Part shown: piece by piece, positions 22,101 to 34,210 of the stretch
How positions within the stretch are numbered: position 1 is the stretch's first letter
How the letters are laid out: every line of letters starts with the position of its first letter
Assembly (NCBI GenBank): GCA_001584585.1
Contig: LSYV01000012.1
Coordinates: 437,858 to 501,857, forward strand
Direction of reading: 5' to 3'
DNA: 64,000 nucleotides
DNA from: Gonium pectorale
Lineage: Eukaryota; Chlorophyta; Chlorophyceae; Chlamydomonadales; Volvocaceae
Program-made: the position numbers and the translations under genes
Notes under the pieces: generated by a model
What the model saw: only the letters and a program-made list of their open reading frames with translations
What the model was told of the DNA's origin: nothing
Database searches by the model: none

Positions 22101-23665
22101 ACGGAGGAAGCCCTAGCGGCAGAGAACCGCCCTCGTCTGGGGACGCGCCTCCGTGCAGGCGGGAGCCGCGCACGGAAGACGAGGGCGCCACTGCCGCCCC
22201 ATCGGCATCGCGGCCCTGGCGGTGCGGCTCAGGTGAGGACGCACCGGACAGTCTCGCCGCTGCAGGAGCACGAACGGCCGGCGTCGAGCCGGCTTTACCA
22301 GGGTCAGTAGCGGCGGCCCAAGACGCGCACGGCGACCCAGGCAGGGGGAGCGTGATGACGCGAGGGCCGCCGCCACTCCAACCCTGGAGCTCGGTACCGT
22401 GTGAACAGGGCGATGAGGAGGAGCCGGGGCCGGTCGTCTCCTTGGCTCTGCCTTCACTTGCAGCTGCACAAGTACCGGAGTGCGCAGCGCAGCTGGCACC
22501 TAGAGCTGGAAATTTCTCAGAAGGCGGCGGGGAAGGGCACGAGCAGGCGCGGCGCGGCCCCGGCCCGCACGCGCCCACGGCCGTGCCCCGGGTACCGCGT
22601 CTGCTCCTGCCGCGCGTGGGCCCCGGCCCGTTAGCCCGCATGGGCCGCGGGACCGCATCCAGCAGCAGCGGCTGCGGTGGCTGCAGCGGCGGCGGGAGCG
22701 CGATGGAGGCGGAGTGGTCTACCTGCAGCAGCATGGTCCACAGTGAGGCTTCGAGCTTCGGCTTCAGCCACGCTGGTGTCCAGCGCTTGGCGGCGCAGGC
22801 GCCGCCCGGGCCTGGTGTTGGCGCGCGTGGCTACGGCGCCGTCGACGCGGAGGGCTGCCTAAACTTGGGTAGCGAAGAGGGGACGGAAAGGGAGGCGGAG
22901 GAGGTGGGGCGCAGTAAGGCTTCGAGCTTCGGCTTTTTCCGCCCTGTCGGGCGCCTGGCGGCACAGGCGCTGCCCCGGCCCGGCCTCGGTGCGCTGCGCG
23001 CAGGCGCGACGCGGTTCACTAGCCGCGTGAGTGAGAGCGACGAGGAGGCTGCGGCAGAGGAGGCCATGGCGGAGCCCCGGGAAACCTGGTTTGAGGAAAC
23101 CTGTGCTGGCAAGCCGGAACCCGATTCGTTTGGCTGCTACAGCGATGATACCGGTGATGCTGCTGGCGTGGAGGCGGAAGACACCTGTGAAGGCGCGGGT
23201 GGTAGCCCCAGGCTGGCTGGCCGCAGCGCCCAGCGGCGGAACCGCAGCAAGCCCCACCGAAGCGCCGCTGGCGGAGGGGACGCGCCGACGTTCCCCGCCA
23301 TCATGGAGGAAGATCTGCCCACTCCGGCGTGGCGCAAGGCCCAGCGCGCGAGCTCGCGGTGCAGCGCGCGGCCGACCGTCGTGGATGCGGCGATAGCGGC
23401 AACGGCAGTGACGATGGCGGCGACGGCGACGGATGAATGCGAACAAGATGTGGTGGAGGAGGAAGAGGTTCTTGCCGACGGTTGGGAGGCTAGAGGATCG
23501 GCCGGGGAGGAGGAGGAGGCCGAGGCTCCCGTGGACGCCGCGTTGCCGGTGTGCCAAGTCGCGGACGACAGCGACCTGTCGTTGTCGGATGCGGTGCTCT
23601 TGACCACAAGCAGCCTCTGGCCAGTCGGCCAGGTGGAATTGTGGCAGGCGGCCTTTCGCAAGTAG
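19177..23665 (+). CDS. CCDC81-like HU-domain protein with long disordered tail
   Basis: Three exons, 19177-19601, 19743-19812 and 20093-23665, close in phase to 1355 residues. Residues about 35-165 fit the paired HU domains of CCDC81: TYAAVWGSIRAWISALFGQG, YPTFATITW, LKPVFILCDTYLRDHGL, then across the introns LKYSSSLTRDAVYSCARHML and SGRPVSLDLGVGTLSG with the closing strand CVDFKFRSVYL. CCDC81 proteins are centrosome or cilium associated in animals, and HU domains in this group are thought to act as protein-interaction folds. The remaining 1180 or so residues form one exon that is Ala/Arg/Pro/Gly-rich and probably disordered, with an acidic end (EEEEVLADGWEARG region). The tail holds two copies of a SSFGF-containing module. 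The start is the first ATG of the frame. The tail's single-exon, stop-free length over 3.5 kb supports coding but could be helped by GC bias. Confidence 0.7.
22744..23006 (+). repeat. Duplicated SSFGF module in the CCDC81-like tail
   Basis: 22744-22832 and 22916-23006 encode related segments. The first has EASSFGFSHAG then RLAAQAPPGPGVGA; the second has KASSFGFFRPVG then RLAAQALPRPGLGA. The two are 172 bp apart and separated by an acidic linker. Conservation of SSFGF and RLAAQA with diverged codons suggests a selected short motif. Confidence 0.8.
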
Positions 23666-24812
23666 GCAGCGTGACGCGCTGGCACGGGGCAGGTGGGAGG
23701 GACCGGTAACAATTGGGGTTTGTGCACTTGCGCGCACTACCGCAGACATGCGGGCGCTGCACGGCTTGCGAGGCGGCATGCATCCAAGGTATATCCGGTA
23801 GCCACAACGTATAGCAATCAGGGGGTGGCATTGATGTCAGTGACTGTTATTGGGGACGCGGCGAGCTGTGTAGGCAACACATTTGCGGCAAGGTTGCCGG
23901 CGCATGCCGCGCAGCCAGCAGTCTTGATCAACGAGCCCAAGAAGTGCGCATGGGGGGGGACCCTTTGTGGCCCAGTCACGCATATGCCTGCATGAGGAGA
24001 AGTGGCCACAAACGCCACAAATGTCTGGTACGCTGCAGTTTGCTCAGTCGTTGCAGTTTGCACAGAGAGTACGGTACTTCGACGGCGGCATCCCCGCTGC
24101 AGGGAGGGGCGCTAGGGTGCCCCCGTGTGCCATGTATGCCCGCATGCAACCGGTCAGTCTCTACGCCGCGGACAACGCGTCCAGGAATAGAATCCCTCTG
24201 TTGGTGCAGATGCCTAGCATGCTAATGCTCAATGTGCTGCGGCATAGCTGCATGTTGATTCATGCCGTGAAGACGGGTGGCACATTTAGGCTTGCGCAAG
24301 CGCATGAGCCATGGGCTGCTCCAGTTTGGTGGACGCGCTGGGGTCGGTGCTACCTGAGACGCAGAGTTGATGCCCTCGCTTCGAGACCGGAGTCAAATGG
24401 CGCGAGGAGGATAAGTGCACGCGTCCTCAGCATCCTGTATCATACGGCTGGGTCGTACTCGTCATTATGCAAATGCAACACATACAGACAACTGGTGGGC
24501 CGCATCGTGCAATCCGCTGCCCATCCCCGGCTCTATTGAGGAACCGCTCAAAGACAGCAGTGAACTTGTCTGCATCATCGATCAAGCCACGTCCGTGCCC
24601 TTTCCGCCCTTCAGCCAAGTCCACAGGCCCCTGGGGCTCCTGCGACGAGCTCGACGCACAAACCGGTAGTGAAATGTGTTCTCCTGAGCCGCATCTGGGA
24701 TCCATAAGCCTTAGCACTACCCCCCTGCGCTGAGCACGTCATCGCAGAGCCTGCGCCTGGCGCAGCACTGCCAGCAGCACGCCCTCTCACCAATCTTCAG
24801 CAAGCACGGCGG
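23666..24812. other. Intergenic, no gene seen
   Basis: This follows the CCDC81-like gene. Short frames on both strands lack domains or exon chains. No TGTAA was found close behind the stop, so the 3' end of that gene is not placed. Confidence 0.5.
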
Positions 24813-25066
24813 CGTCGCGCCAGCCTGGCTATCTTCAGTCGGGGCGATTCGTTTGGCGCGACGAAAAAGCTTGAAACTCGACTAGGTTTTTCGTCCGGGG
24901 ACGCCCTCCGAATGGGCATTTTCGTCCGCTCCACAGCCGGAGCCCCTTTCCAGGGCCGGATTTTTCGTTGGAGCGCCCCTTCGTCTGAACCCCATTTTTC
25001 GTCTGGGCCGGCCCCAAGAGGGGGGGTGTTTTGAAAAACGTTGAAGATAGCCAGCCTGCGTCGCGC
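24813..25066. mobile_element. hAT-like MITE, 238 bp, with 8-bp target duplication
   Basis: The element spans 24821-25058. Its ends are 17-nt inverted repeats, CAGCCTGGCTATCTTCA on the left and the complement of CAGGCTGGCTATCTTCA on the right, with one mismatch. The octamer CGTCGCGC directly precedes the left end (24813-24820) and directly follows the right end (25059-25066), a perfect 8-bp target duplication. An 8-bp duplication and CAG-starting ends are the hallmarks of the hAT superfamily. Inside are subterminal copies of TTTTTCGTC: inverted at 24860-24868, direct at 24887, 24919, 24961 and 24995. These resemble transposase-binding repeats. There is no coding capacity, so it is non-autonomous. 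Confidence 0.9.
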
Positions 25067-25988
25067 TGACTCAGCACCGCCCGGAGCGGCACCTCCCACG
25101 CTGCGGCGTCGCAGCCGGTGCGGCATCGTGCTAAGGCAGCGCTGACTCCGGCTGCCGGCCCTACTCTTATCGGGCCATGGAGGTTGGCGGCGGTTGCGCG
25201 AGCAGTGGTCCATGCGGTAGTGATGTCCGTGGCAACAGTCCCTACCTTGGCAGCGACTTGATGGGGGTTATTGTGCTGTATTCGGGCCCTGGCGAGGAGT
25301 TTCCCGATAACACCAGGGGGCTGGATAACACCTTCCTCGACTCAGAGCACAGCGCCGTCTCCGCCAGCTGGGAGCCCGGCAATCCAGTTCCCAAGCGTCT
25401 ACGTACCTCGGCTGAAGGTGCTCCCTCCGTATGCGACTGCTGCTGGGTTGCCTGAACACTCGTAAATAATGGTAACCACAGCCCTCCAGATGGCCGCGCC
25501 AACCCAGCAGCGCCCCAGCCAAACGCCTGCCGCCCCATCCTGGTATGCCAAAAGAGACCTATAGTAATGAGAGTAGCAGGGCAGTGGGCAACTTCCGAGG
25601 CGTGTGACGAGCATGGAAGTTAAAGACGCTGATCATGCCGTTTAAACCGAGGCCACGACGTGTTTCATTCCAGTTCTGGATCCGGGCCATGTTTGCCGTT
25701 GTCGCGGCCCATTACGCGAGCCTGACTTGCAATGTAATTTGCTTTGATTCAGAACCAGATGTACACTGTAACGGACAGACGGTACCGTATCAAGTTCAAC
25801 ACGCCAACTTACGGCTGCGTCGCGATCTAGTTGCTTCCTACTGTGTGCGACTGGCTGACTGCTTTTGTGAGCGTTGTTCGATGCAGTAGCATCCTGCGGC
25901 TTTGGTGCTAGCTCAACAACCGCATCCAAAGCGACCATGTAGACGGCACGAAGGACTCTGGAATTTAAGGCAGCGGCGAAGCGCACCG
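25067..25988. other. Intergenic, upstream of the glycosyltransferase-like gene
   Basis: No exon chain is visible. A plus-strand frame open from 25902 runs into the gene and could extend its N terminus by 29 residues, but the added stretch is basic and would bury the hydrophobic anchor. I therefore treat it as 5' UTR. Confidence 0.5.
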
Positions 25989-27837
25989 ATGGCACCCTTC
26001 GCTTGGCAGCGCACGCGGCGGAGGAGCGCCCTCCTGTTCCTCGCGTACGGGGCTTGGGCAGCTGCGTGCCTCGCGCAGGCGGCTGCAGCCGACGCGTCCT
26101 CCCGCCTTGCCTCCGCCTCTAACATCACCGCGAAGGCTGCCGACCTGAGCGCCTGCCCCACCCTGCGCATCGCCGTCATCAACGGCGTACCCTACCACTA
26201 CGAGGTCCTCGCGGGCCTACTCCACGTGCTGAGCCCCTACGCGCCCCACACCGACGTCTACCTCAACCGCTACACGCGCGCGCCAACTGCGGACGGTGCG
26301 TGGGAGCTGCTGAGGTGGTCCAAGGCCAAGTTCACCACCATCACGCGCGGCCTCGCGTCGGTGCTGGCCAAGAGGCGCCCAAAGTACGACCTGGTCATCC
26401 TCGTTAGCACTGACTACGAGCTGGACGCTCTTACGGAGCTGCTGAAGCACCTCCCCCGGCGTCTCACCATCGCATACATCCACAACAGCGACTACGAACA
26501 CATGCCCCGGCTGTTGGAGGTGACCGCCGGCAGCTCTGCCAACCGCAGCTCCGCGGTTGGCAGCGCTGCCGGCGACGGAGGCGGCGGCGCCGGCAGCGAG
26601 GTGCAGCTTGTGACGCTGTCGCCTCACGCGGCCCGCTCACTCGCGGCGGCGTCAGGCCAGCCGGTGGAGTGGGTCCTGGCGGCGTACCCGTTCCAGCCGC
26701 AGCCCGACTGCCTGGAGGCCACGGAGGTGGACTTGCTGGGCCACTGCCTGAAGGGCTTTGCCATGCAGGTGCGAAGTGGCAGGCTAGTGAATGCGGCTCG
26801 ACGCGAGGTACCGTGTTGGCAGCGGAATGTAGGCAAGGTTGTGGGACCATATCGGTGATGTAATCCGCAGCACTCGCAGATGCCGTGGCCGAGATCCCCG
26901 AAGGCGGCCGCTGTCACACGCCCTTACCACGTATCGCCTCGCCTTTGCGCACTCCGCACCGGCACGGCTCCAAGCGCCCCGCGTTGCCCCTGCTCCCTTA
27001 TCCAAGGCCTCACCGCCCGTTCCCCCGAACGCCTCCGTGCTCAATCACTAATTAGCCATCCCACCCTGCCATGTGCCCATGCCCCGCTAACCCCTGACGG
27101 TCGCCTGCGTCGAGAGCGCATTTCCAGCGCCCCGCATGGCCCCTCCCTTCCCGTCCCCGTCCCCGACAACACCCGCCCCCCAGGGCAAGTTCTCGAGTCT
27201 CCGCCGCAACTACAGCGCCATCTGGGACCAGCTCAGGGCGCACCAGCAAGAGTTGACGCGCGGCGACGTGGGTCGGCTGTTTCACATGAACCTCCTGGGC
27301 AAGGGCGACGAGTCTCGGCTGGGCCTGCCTCCCGAGCTGCAGCCGCACGTCAGCCTCATGCGCCGCCTGCGCTTCGCGACCTTCTACAACGCCATACACC
27401 GCTCCTTTGCGCTCATCCCCGCGCTGGGCAGCAGCAAGTACTACACCGACAAGTTCTCGTCAACCATCCTGTCGTCGCTGATCGCGGGGACGCCCGTGGT
27501 GGCGGACGCGAGGTTCCTGGCGGCGTACAGGTTCTTCACGCCCGAGACCGTGTACGTGCAAGGGGAGGGGGAGCAGGAGGTGGACGTGATGCTGCGGCTG
27601 CTGCGTACCCGCGCGCCGGAGCTGCTGCAGGTGCGGCGCGCGCTGCGGGCGCTGCAGGACCGGCTGAACGAGCAGGCGGCGGGGTTCTACGCGGGGAAGC
27701 TGCGGCGGCTGTGCGGGAGCGCCAGCGCCTACGGCGGAGCGGCTGGCGGTCGGGTCGGTGGTGGGCGCAGCGGTGGCGGCAGGAGCGGTGGCGGGAGCGG
27801 CGCAGCGAGCGGTGGCGGGAGCGGGTTGGAAAGGTGA
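25989..27837 (+). CDS. Secretory-pathway glycosyltransferase-like protein
   Basis: Two exons, 25989-26768 and 27184-27837, join in phase 0 to give 477 residues. The N terminus MAPFAWQRTRRRSALLFLAY continues into AWAAACLAQAAAADA, a basic stub plus hydrophobic run typical of a signal peptide or type II anchor. The first half has alternating strands and helices (LRIAVINGVPYHYEVLAGLL, YDLVILVSTDYELDALTELL, LTIAYIHNSDYEHM). The second half contains YTDKFSSTILSSLIAGTPVV, which resembles the donor-binding S/T-x-L-x-E/A-G-TPVV region of GT-B glycosyltransferases. The likely site is the ER or Golgi lumen and the likely role is protein or wall glycosylation; donor and acceptor are unknown. The C terminus ends in a Gly/Ser/Arg repeat tail. 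The start was chosen because it exposes the signal directly. Confidence 0.6.
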
Positions 27838-29545
27838 TTGTTGGTGCGGGAGCGAGCAGGTATGAGGAGAAGACGGGCGTCAGGACGCTCCATAGGAGGA
27901 ATTAGGGACTAAGGAGGAGCCGGGAGCTTAAGGCGGGGTGACGGGCCCGAACGTTGCGCCTGCTTCGGTTTAGCCCAAGCGCGGACGGCACGACAATCAT
28001 GCTGGAGGCCATGGCGATTGTGTATAAACCGGGTAATGATCAAGCGTGCGAGCTGGATTGGGGACTGGGACCCAAGGGGAGAGAGTACGGTGCCATATGC
28101 CGGTAGCGAAGGTATGGAATTCGAAGAGCATGCGCTATGCCTTCGTTTGCGATGGGGTTCATTCCTGATGACAGCTGGCTTGCCCACGGCGAAGATGCGG
28201 TGACACACTTGGGGGTTGAGCAGCTGCTGGCATGCGCCCAAGAGTGTACTTCCGCACGGGCGAGGGTGAGGGCTTGTCCCTCATGTCCCTGCGCACAGTT
28301 AGTCTGGGAACGGGTTTGTTTGCACACCGCTCCCGGAGAGGCCCGGCCGGTGAGCATTGCGACGGTCCACCTGCAGCGCGCACGTCGTTATCGCACGCGC
28401 CAGCCAGTGCCGTCATGGTGTTCCCCTTCGACGGGTTCAAGACCACGGGAGGCAGGGGACACAAGCACGGTTCTCACTGGTGTGATGAGGGTTTCAGAGC
28501 GCTGTTGTGCCCGTTAGCCCCACGGCAGGACAGCAGCGCCCTATGGATGCAAAGCACGTGTTTGTCGTACGCATGGTCGTACATGTCGTATCCATTGAAC
28601 CCGTCGGGGCTGGTCTTGTTCGTGGGCTAGGTGGCGGGAACGGAGCGAGTGGATGCGCAGGAGCTGTGATTATGCTATGGCAATGGAGGACGACCTGTGT
28701 GTGCGTTTTGAGTGCTCATGCTTCAAGTACCCGAGAATGTCCCAGACCTGCTTCGAGTGAACTGGCTGCACCAGTGCCGTATCTGCTGGGACCGTCCATG
28801 GCCTGTCCCGTGGGTCTGATTATTAGGACACATAAGGAGACGGACGTGTAACCTGTAACCATAAGGAGAGCAGGTCCTGGCGGGTCGGGCGCACAGCTCT
28901 TTACCATGTGTGTCCACGCTGCGTGCTACGATATAAGACTTCAAACATTCACCTCACTTCGGTAGTCGCTTGTAAACGAAGCTATGGCGAGGTGTACACC
29001 AGCGTGCTGTCATCCCCTCCCCCGCCTCGCCCACCACGGACCCCGACGTGGCACTCAGATCCTTCTGCCCTTAGATGCCCTGTGCCATTGCCCGCCGCTT
29101 TGATGATCAGGCACCGCCTGCGGCTCGGGTGCCCGCTGGTGCCCCAACGTCGTCGCCATGTCCGCCTCGAGTGCAAGACCGCGCGCCTTCAGCGCACTCC
29201 TCTGCACTATTACGCTTCGGCACTCAGACGAGGTGCGCGCGCCTCGGGAGCACGTTGACATTTGTGTTTTCGGTGATTGCGCGGAGGAGCCACGCGGCCC
29301 GCCGATGCGGTATTGTCCAGCAGCGGCGAGGCTTCCATGCTGCATCGCGCCTTATGAAAATCAAAAGGGGCTGAAAGGTCGCCTTCAAACCGACACCTGC
29401 ACGGCAAACGTGTGTCGTGCGTATCTCGCGCTATTCAAGGCCTAGGCCAGCCGCGCTAATCTCATCCCTGTCCAGACACTCATTGAGGGCTACGGGGTGC
29501 CTCGCATAAAGCGGACCAAAGTAGTGTCTCGGAGATTCGTGCAAG
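27838..29545. other. Intergenic, 3' of the glycosyltransferase-like gene and 5' of the H+-PPase
   Basis: No exon chain is visible. It contains the LINE relic at 28671-28862 in the same orientation as the gene upstream. The last few hundred bases form the promoter and 5' UTR of the pyrophosphatase gene; GCATAAAGCGG near 29504 is a weak TATA-like possibility only. Confidence 0.5.
28671..28862 (+). mobile_element. LINE relic, 3' end with internal deletion
   Basis: A plus-strand frame reads MAMEDDLCVRFECSCFKY, matching the AMEDELHVFC motif of the copy at 17545-17840. The element ends GACGGACGTGTAACCTGTAACC, the same 3' tail as the copies at 37970 and 44668. The segment between is shorter than in those copies, so it is internally deleted. 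It carries two TGTAA motifs about 1 kb downstream of the glycosyltransferase-like gene. Confidence 0.7.
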
Positions 29546-32500
29546 ATGGGGCTCCCAGACGGCCTCGTCGCCAGCGTGATCCCGGCGGCAGCCGTGATCG
29601 GCATTCTGTTTGCCGTCTTCCTCTGGAAGCGTGTCGCGGCCATCCAGCTCGTTGGCGGTCGGCTCATTTCGTCCCAGAATGGCCGCGAGTATCTCCTCGA
29701 GGAGGAGCAGCGCGGCGGCGAGGAGGAGGTGAGTCGCTACCTGCAAGCATACAATATAGCATTCTTCAGCGAGATTGCCCAACCGTGATCAGCGTCCCTG
29801 CCGCCACCGGTACTCTCGCGTCGAGATCCTCTGACTGCGTCGTTACGCCCCTCCGGCTGTACACAGGTTGTCGCTAAGGCCGCTGATATCCAAAAGTCCA
29901 TCTCGGAAGGAGCTTCGTCGTTCCTGGCTACCGAGTATTACTACTTGGGCATCTTCATGGTGCGCTGGCAGTGACGGGGCTCAAGCAATGCATTTGTATA
30001 TCAACGCTTCATTCCTCGCGACTCCTGGTTAAACTTGTGCATGTTGGCCATACTGCTTGCCACGCGTACTCCACGTGTGCAGTTTTCTTGCCCCCCTTGC
30101 CCCCTCCGTCTTTAATACCACCCCCTCAGTCCCGTAACACGGACCTTCAGCCTCCTGCACTCCCTTGATCCTGCACCCGTGCCGCCCGCGCCCACGCGCA
30201 CGAGCTCTGCCACCGCGTGTCCACACTTCGTCACTGCGTGTCCACAACAACAAATCCGCCACAAATCCCAACCCCTCCCCCTGTTTCCCTGTCTTTCCAG
30301 GTCATCATGGCCGTTATCATCTCCGGCCTCCTGAGCAGCGTGACCCCCGAGGACGGCCGCACCCGGAACGACGAGGTCCGGAACGGCATCTTCTCGACCA
30401 TCTCGTTCGTTCTGGGCGGCGCCACCTCCATCCTGTCGGGCTACCTGGGCATGCAGATCGCAACCTACGCCAACGCCCGCACCGCCGTGGAGGCGCGCAA
30501 GGGCATTGCCCCCGCGTTCATGTGCGGTAGGTGCACCGGCCGTCGCGTCTGGGTTTGCGCCTCTTTCGTCCCGAGTTGACTGGTTTGGATCTTGGAAGCC
30601 TTCAGAAGCCGTTGCTCGGAGCCTGACGTCGTGTCCCTTGCCCTTTACACGCCACTGTACAGCCTTCCGCTCCGGCGCCGTGATGGGCTTCCTGCTGTCG
30701 GGCTTTGGCCTGCTCAACCTTTTCCTGGCCATCACCGTCTTCAGCCGGGTGCGTTGCGGAGCTGCGGTGCAGCATGGACCTGGACGGCGTGGAGGGCCGC
30801 CAAAGGACCCCAACCTGCAATGCGCACGCGTCCGACGCTACCCATCCCGCACGCGCGCGCCTTTCCACAACCTGGCGGGCCTGGCCGCGGGACGGGAGGA
30901 TGCTGCTGTACGCCATTGCCTTTCTCGCCCAACTCCCGACCTCACAAACTCCCCCCCTACTGCCCTTCCGCCCGGCCCACCGCGCAGTTCTTCGGCGACG
31001 ACTGGCGCGGTCTGTTTGAGGCCATCACCGGCTACGGCCTGGGTGGCTCGTCCATCGCGCTGTTCGGCCGCGTGGCCGGCGGCATCTACACCAAGGCCGC
31101 CGACGTGGGTGCCGACCTTGTGGGCAAGGTGGAGAAGGACATCCCCGAGGATGACCCTCGCAACCCCGCCGTCATTGCCGGTGGGTTGATGACGGGCAGC
31201 AGGACGAGGACCACCTCCCTGGCCTGACAGCCGGACGCTGCGGGGGGCCAGCTGTTGCGCGCAGCCAAGCCAACGCCATAGAGGGCTTCGGCACGGCACT
31301 GCAGGTTGCTCGAAACACCGTAATGGGCTGCAAAGTGGCGCGAAGTTCGCTCGCGAAACGCATTGCTGGAGCATCCAGCACACGCAAGGGCGTCTTGTTC
31401 AGAGGCGTCCTGCCCCCATGCTCCGCACGCAACAGCAAGCATTGCATGCGCGCGCTGAGATGGCCTGCAAGAATTGTTGGCGCCGCCCAGCTGCTATGTA
31501 GCCCCGCATACCTGTCTTCTTCTAAATGAACCCCAAGAGCACGGCCCGTTCAGATGGCCACGTGCGGTGCCCCCTCCCCGCGCGCGCTTGCGGCGGGGCG
31601 CGCGAACGGCCTCTCCCTAGCCTCCTCTTCGCGTGTCGGCTGCGCCTCGGCTATCCTCGCGCACCTCGGCCTTCTTTCCCTCCCTGCACCCCTTTTCACG
31701 ACTGCTACGTACACGCCTCTCCCGTGCTGTATATGTCCCATGTGGGCACAGCATCCTCCCTGCCCTTCCATAATCTCCAAGACGGAGTTTAAACGCGATT
31801 GCTCCTCATCCCTCCGGCTCTGCTTGCCTCGGTAGACAACGTGGGTGACAACGTGGGCGACATTGCCGGCATGGGCGCCGACCTGTTCGGCTCGTTCGCC
31901 GAGAGCACCTGCGCTGCGCTGGTTATCTCCGCCGTCTCGTCGCTGGGCACCCAGCACAACTACTCCGGCATGATGTTCCCGCTGCTCATCTCCGCCACCG
32001 GTGAGCAGCAGGCCGTGCCAGTGCATCCTTCCCTCTCGTGTAGCCTAACAGTCTTACACTGGTTTGGAGCTTGGAAAAGAGAAAGCTAGCCTAGTTGTGG
32101 GGGGAGACCATCTCCCCGGTGCTTGCGCGCTCTCAGGGGCAAGAATGGCAGGGTTTATTGATTGTTATTGAGCCGCCGGGCATCGGTGAATAATAAATCA
32201 GCCGCCACGATGGATATGGGATGGATGTGGAGGAAGTGCTGGAAAGGACGAGGGGTGTTTGGGATCGGTTTGGGATGCCTTGCACCGTCAAGCATGCGGT
32301 TTGTGCATGCAACATGGGGAGCTTGGGATGGAGTTGACGCCGGGGAGGAGTGTTGTGGCGCCCTCCTGCGCGTTGTGCAGTGCCCCCCCCCCCGGCTCCG
32401 CGCTCGTGTCGCGACTGGGTCGGAGAGCTGCCGCCTCTGTATCTCCTGTCTTGCTGCTCAGCAACTCGTGCAGCGCCCAGCTTACCCGCACACTCGCCCC

Positions 32501-34178
32501 CGCACGCCAGGCATAATTGTGTGCCTGGCCACCACCTTCATCGCCACCGACCTCAAGCCCGCCAAGGTGATCTCTGAGATCGAGCACACGCTCAAGATGC
32601 AGCTCATCATCTCCACCCTGCTCATGACCCCGGTACGGCGGTACGGCGATATGCGGGCCCACTGTATGCCTGGGGCGATCATGCGGTTGGCTGAGCGGCC
32701 TCGGGTGGGCTCGCGAAGGCGTAGGATTATGTGTTGGACACGACTCGTGGCCCGCGTGGGGGACGTGTAGGTGCAGATGCATACGGCGAGGATGGCGTCA
32801 CCCGGCTGCTTCGAAGCCGGCCCTGGTATCGAACTTCACCGATCTGCTGAATCCGACGCAGGTGGCCTACGGTGTGGCCGTCCTGTCGCTGCCGGCTGAG
32901 TTCATCATGAACGTGCCATCGAGCACCGCAGACAAGCCCTTCGACGAGAAGGTGCGTGAGGACGGTGGCACTGCGGTGCGGCCCGACATTGATAACCCCA
33001 AGAAACCCCCCAAGTACGCGCGGCGGCTGCTGAAAACACCTCATCATACCCCTCTTGAGCTGAACGCATGGTAACAGGACCTCACGGCTTAACGGGCTGT
33101 CGTGAACGGTCGCTAATCAAGATAGGCCATGTGCCTGTCACGCCTGTAGCCGTGTGGCGTCTTGGCTCTGCGCCGGTCCTCCTCTTGTCCTCTTGCTCCG
33201 TTGCCTCGGGTCTTGGTGTGCGCGCGCCTCGCTCTGACGCCACCCTCCACCCGCCCGTCATGCACGCGCAGACCGTCAAGAACTGGTACATGTTTGTGTG
33301 CATCTCGGCCGGCCTGTGGGGTGGCCTGCTGGTGGGGCTGCAGACCGAGTACTTCACCTCGAACCGCTACAAGCCAGTGCAGGTGGGAGGGGGGCCATGT
33401 TGCGCGGCCCGCGGGAGCCAGTGGTTTGCGCTCGTGATTGCTGGAGGGGCTGCGGGGTATGTGTCGGTGTCGCGAGTCTGTGGGAGGGGGCGAGGCCCAC
33501 GGCCCCCACCCCCCGAATGCCAAATGACCTCGTGCTTTAGTTCTGGAGTCTGCCCCTTGAAATCCACGGGAGATGTCTACGTGATGACGGGAGGGATAGT
33601 AACCATGCAGGGCCCGGTTTCACGTACGCGTGTGCCGTACGTTGACTTGCGCCTGTTTGTGACGGACCCGCACAGGACGTTGCCGATGCTTGCCGCACCG
33701 GCGCCGCCACCGACATCATCTTCGGCCTGGCGCTCGGCTACAAGTCGTGCATCATCCCCACCATCGTCATCGGCGTCGCCATCTACGTGGGCAACACCCT
33801 GGCCGGCATGTTCGGCATTGCCTGCTGCGCCCTGGGCATGCTCTCCACCCTGGCCACCGGTGAGATTCAGGGGGGCCACCTATTCACTGGTAGGAGACCC
33901 ATAGGCTAGCTGTGTGGTCGAAACGCTGCGTGAGAAGCCGTCATCCCGCGTCTGGCAACCCGTCTGCCCGATTCCAAGCCGTAATACTCCCCATGGGTCA
34001 CACGTATGATTATGTGTTTCCCCTCCCTGGCCGCGTCCCGACCCGTCTCCGATCAGGCCTTGCTATTGACGCCTACGGCCCCATCTCCGACAACGCTGGC
34101 GGCATTGCCGAGATGGCGGGCATGGGCGAGGACATCCGTGAGCGCACCGACGCGCTGGACGCCGCCGGCAACACCACG

Positions 34179-34210
<32 letters not shown>

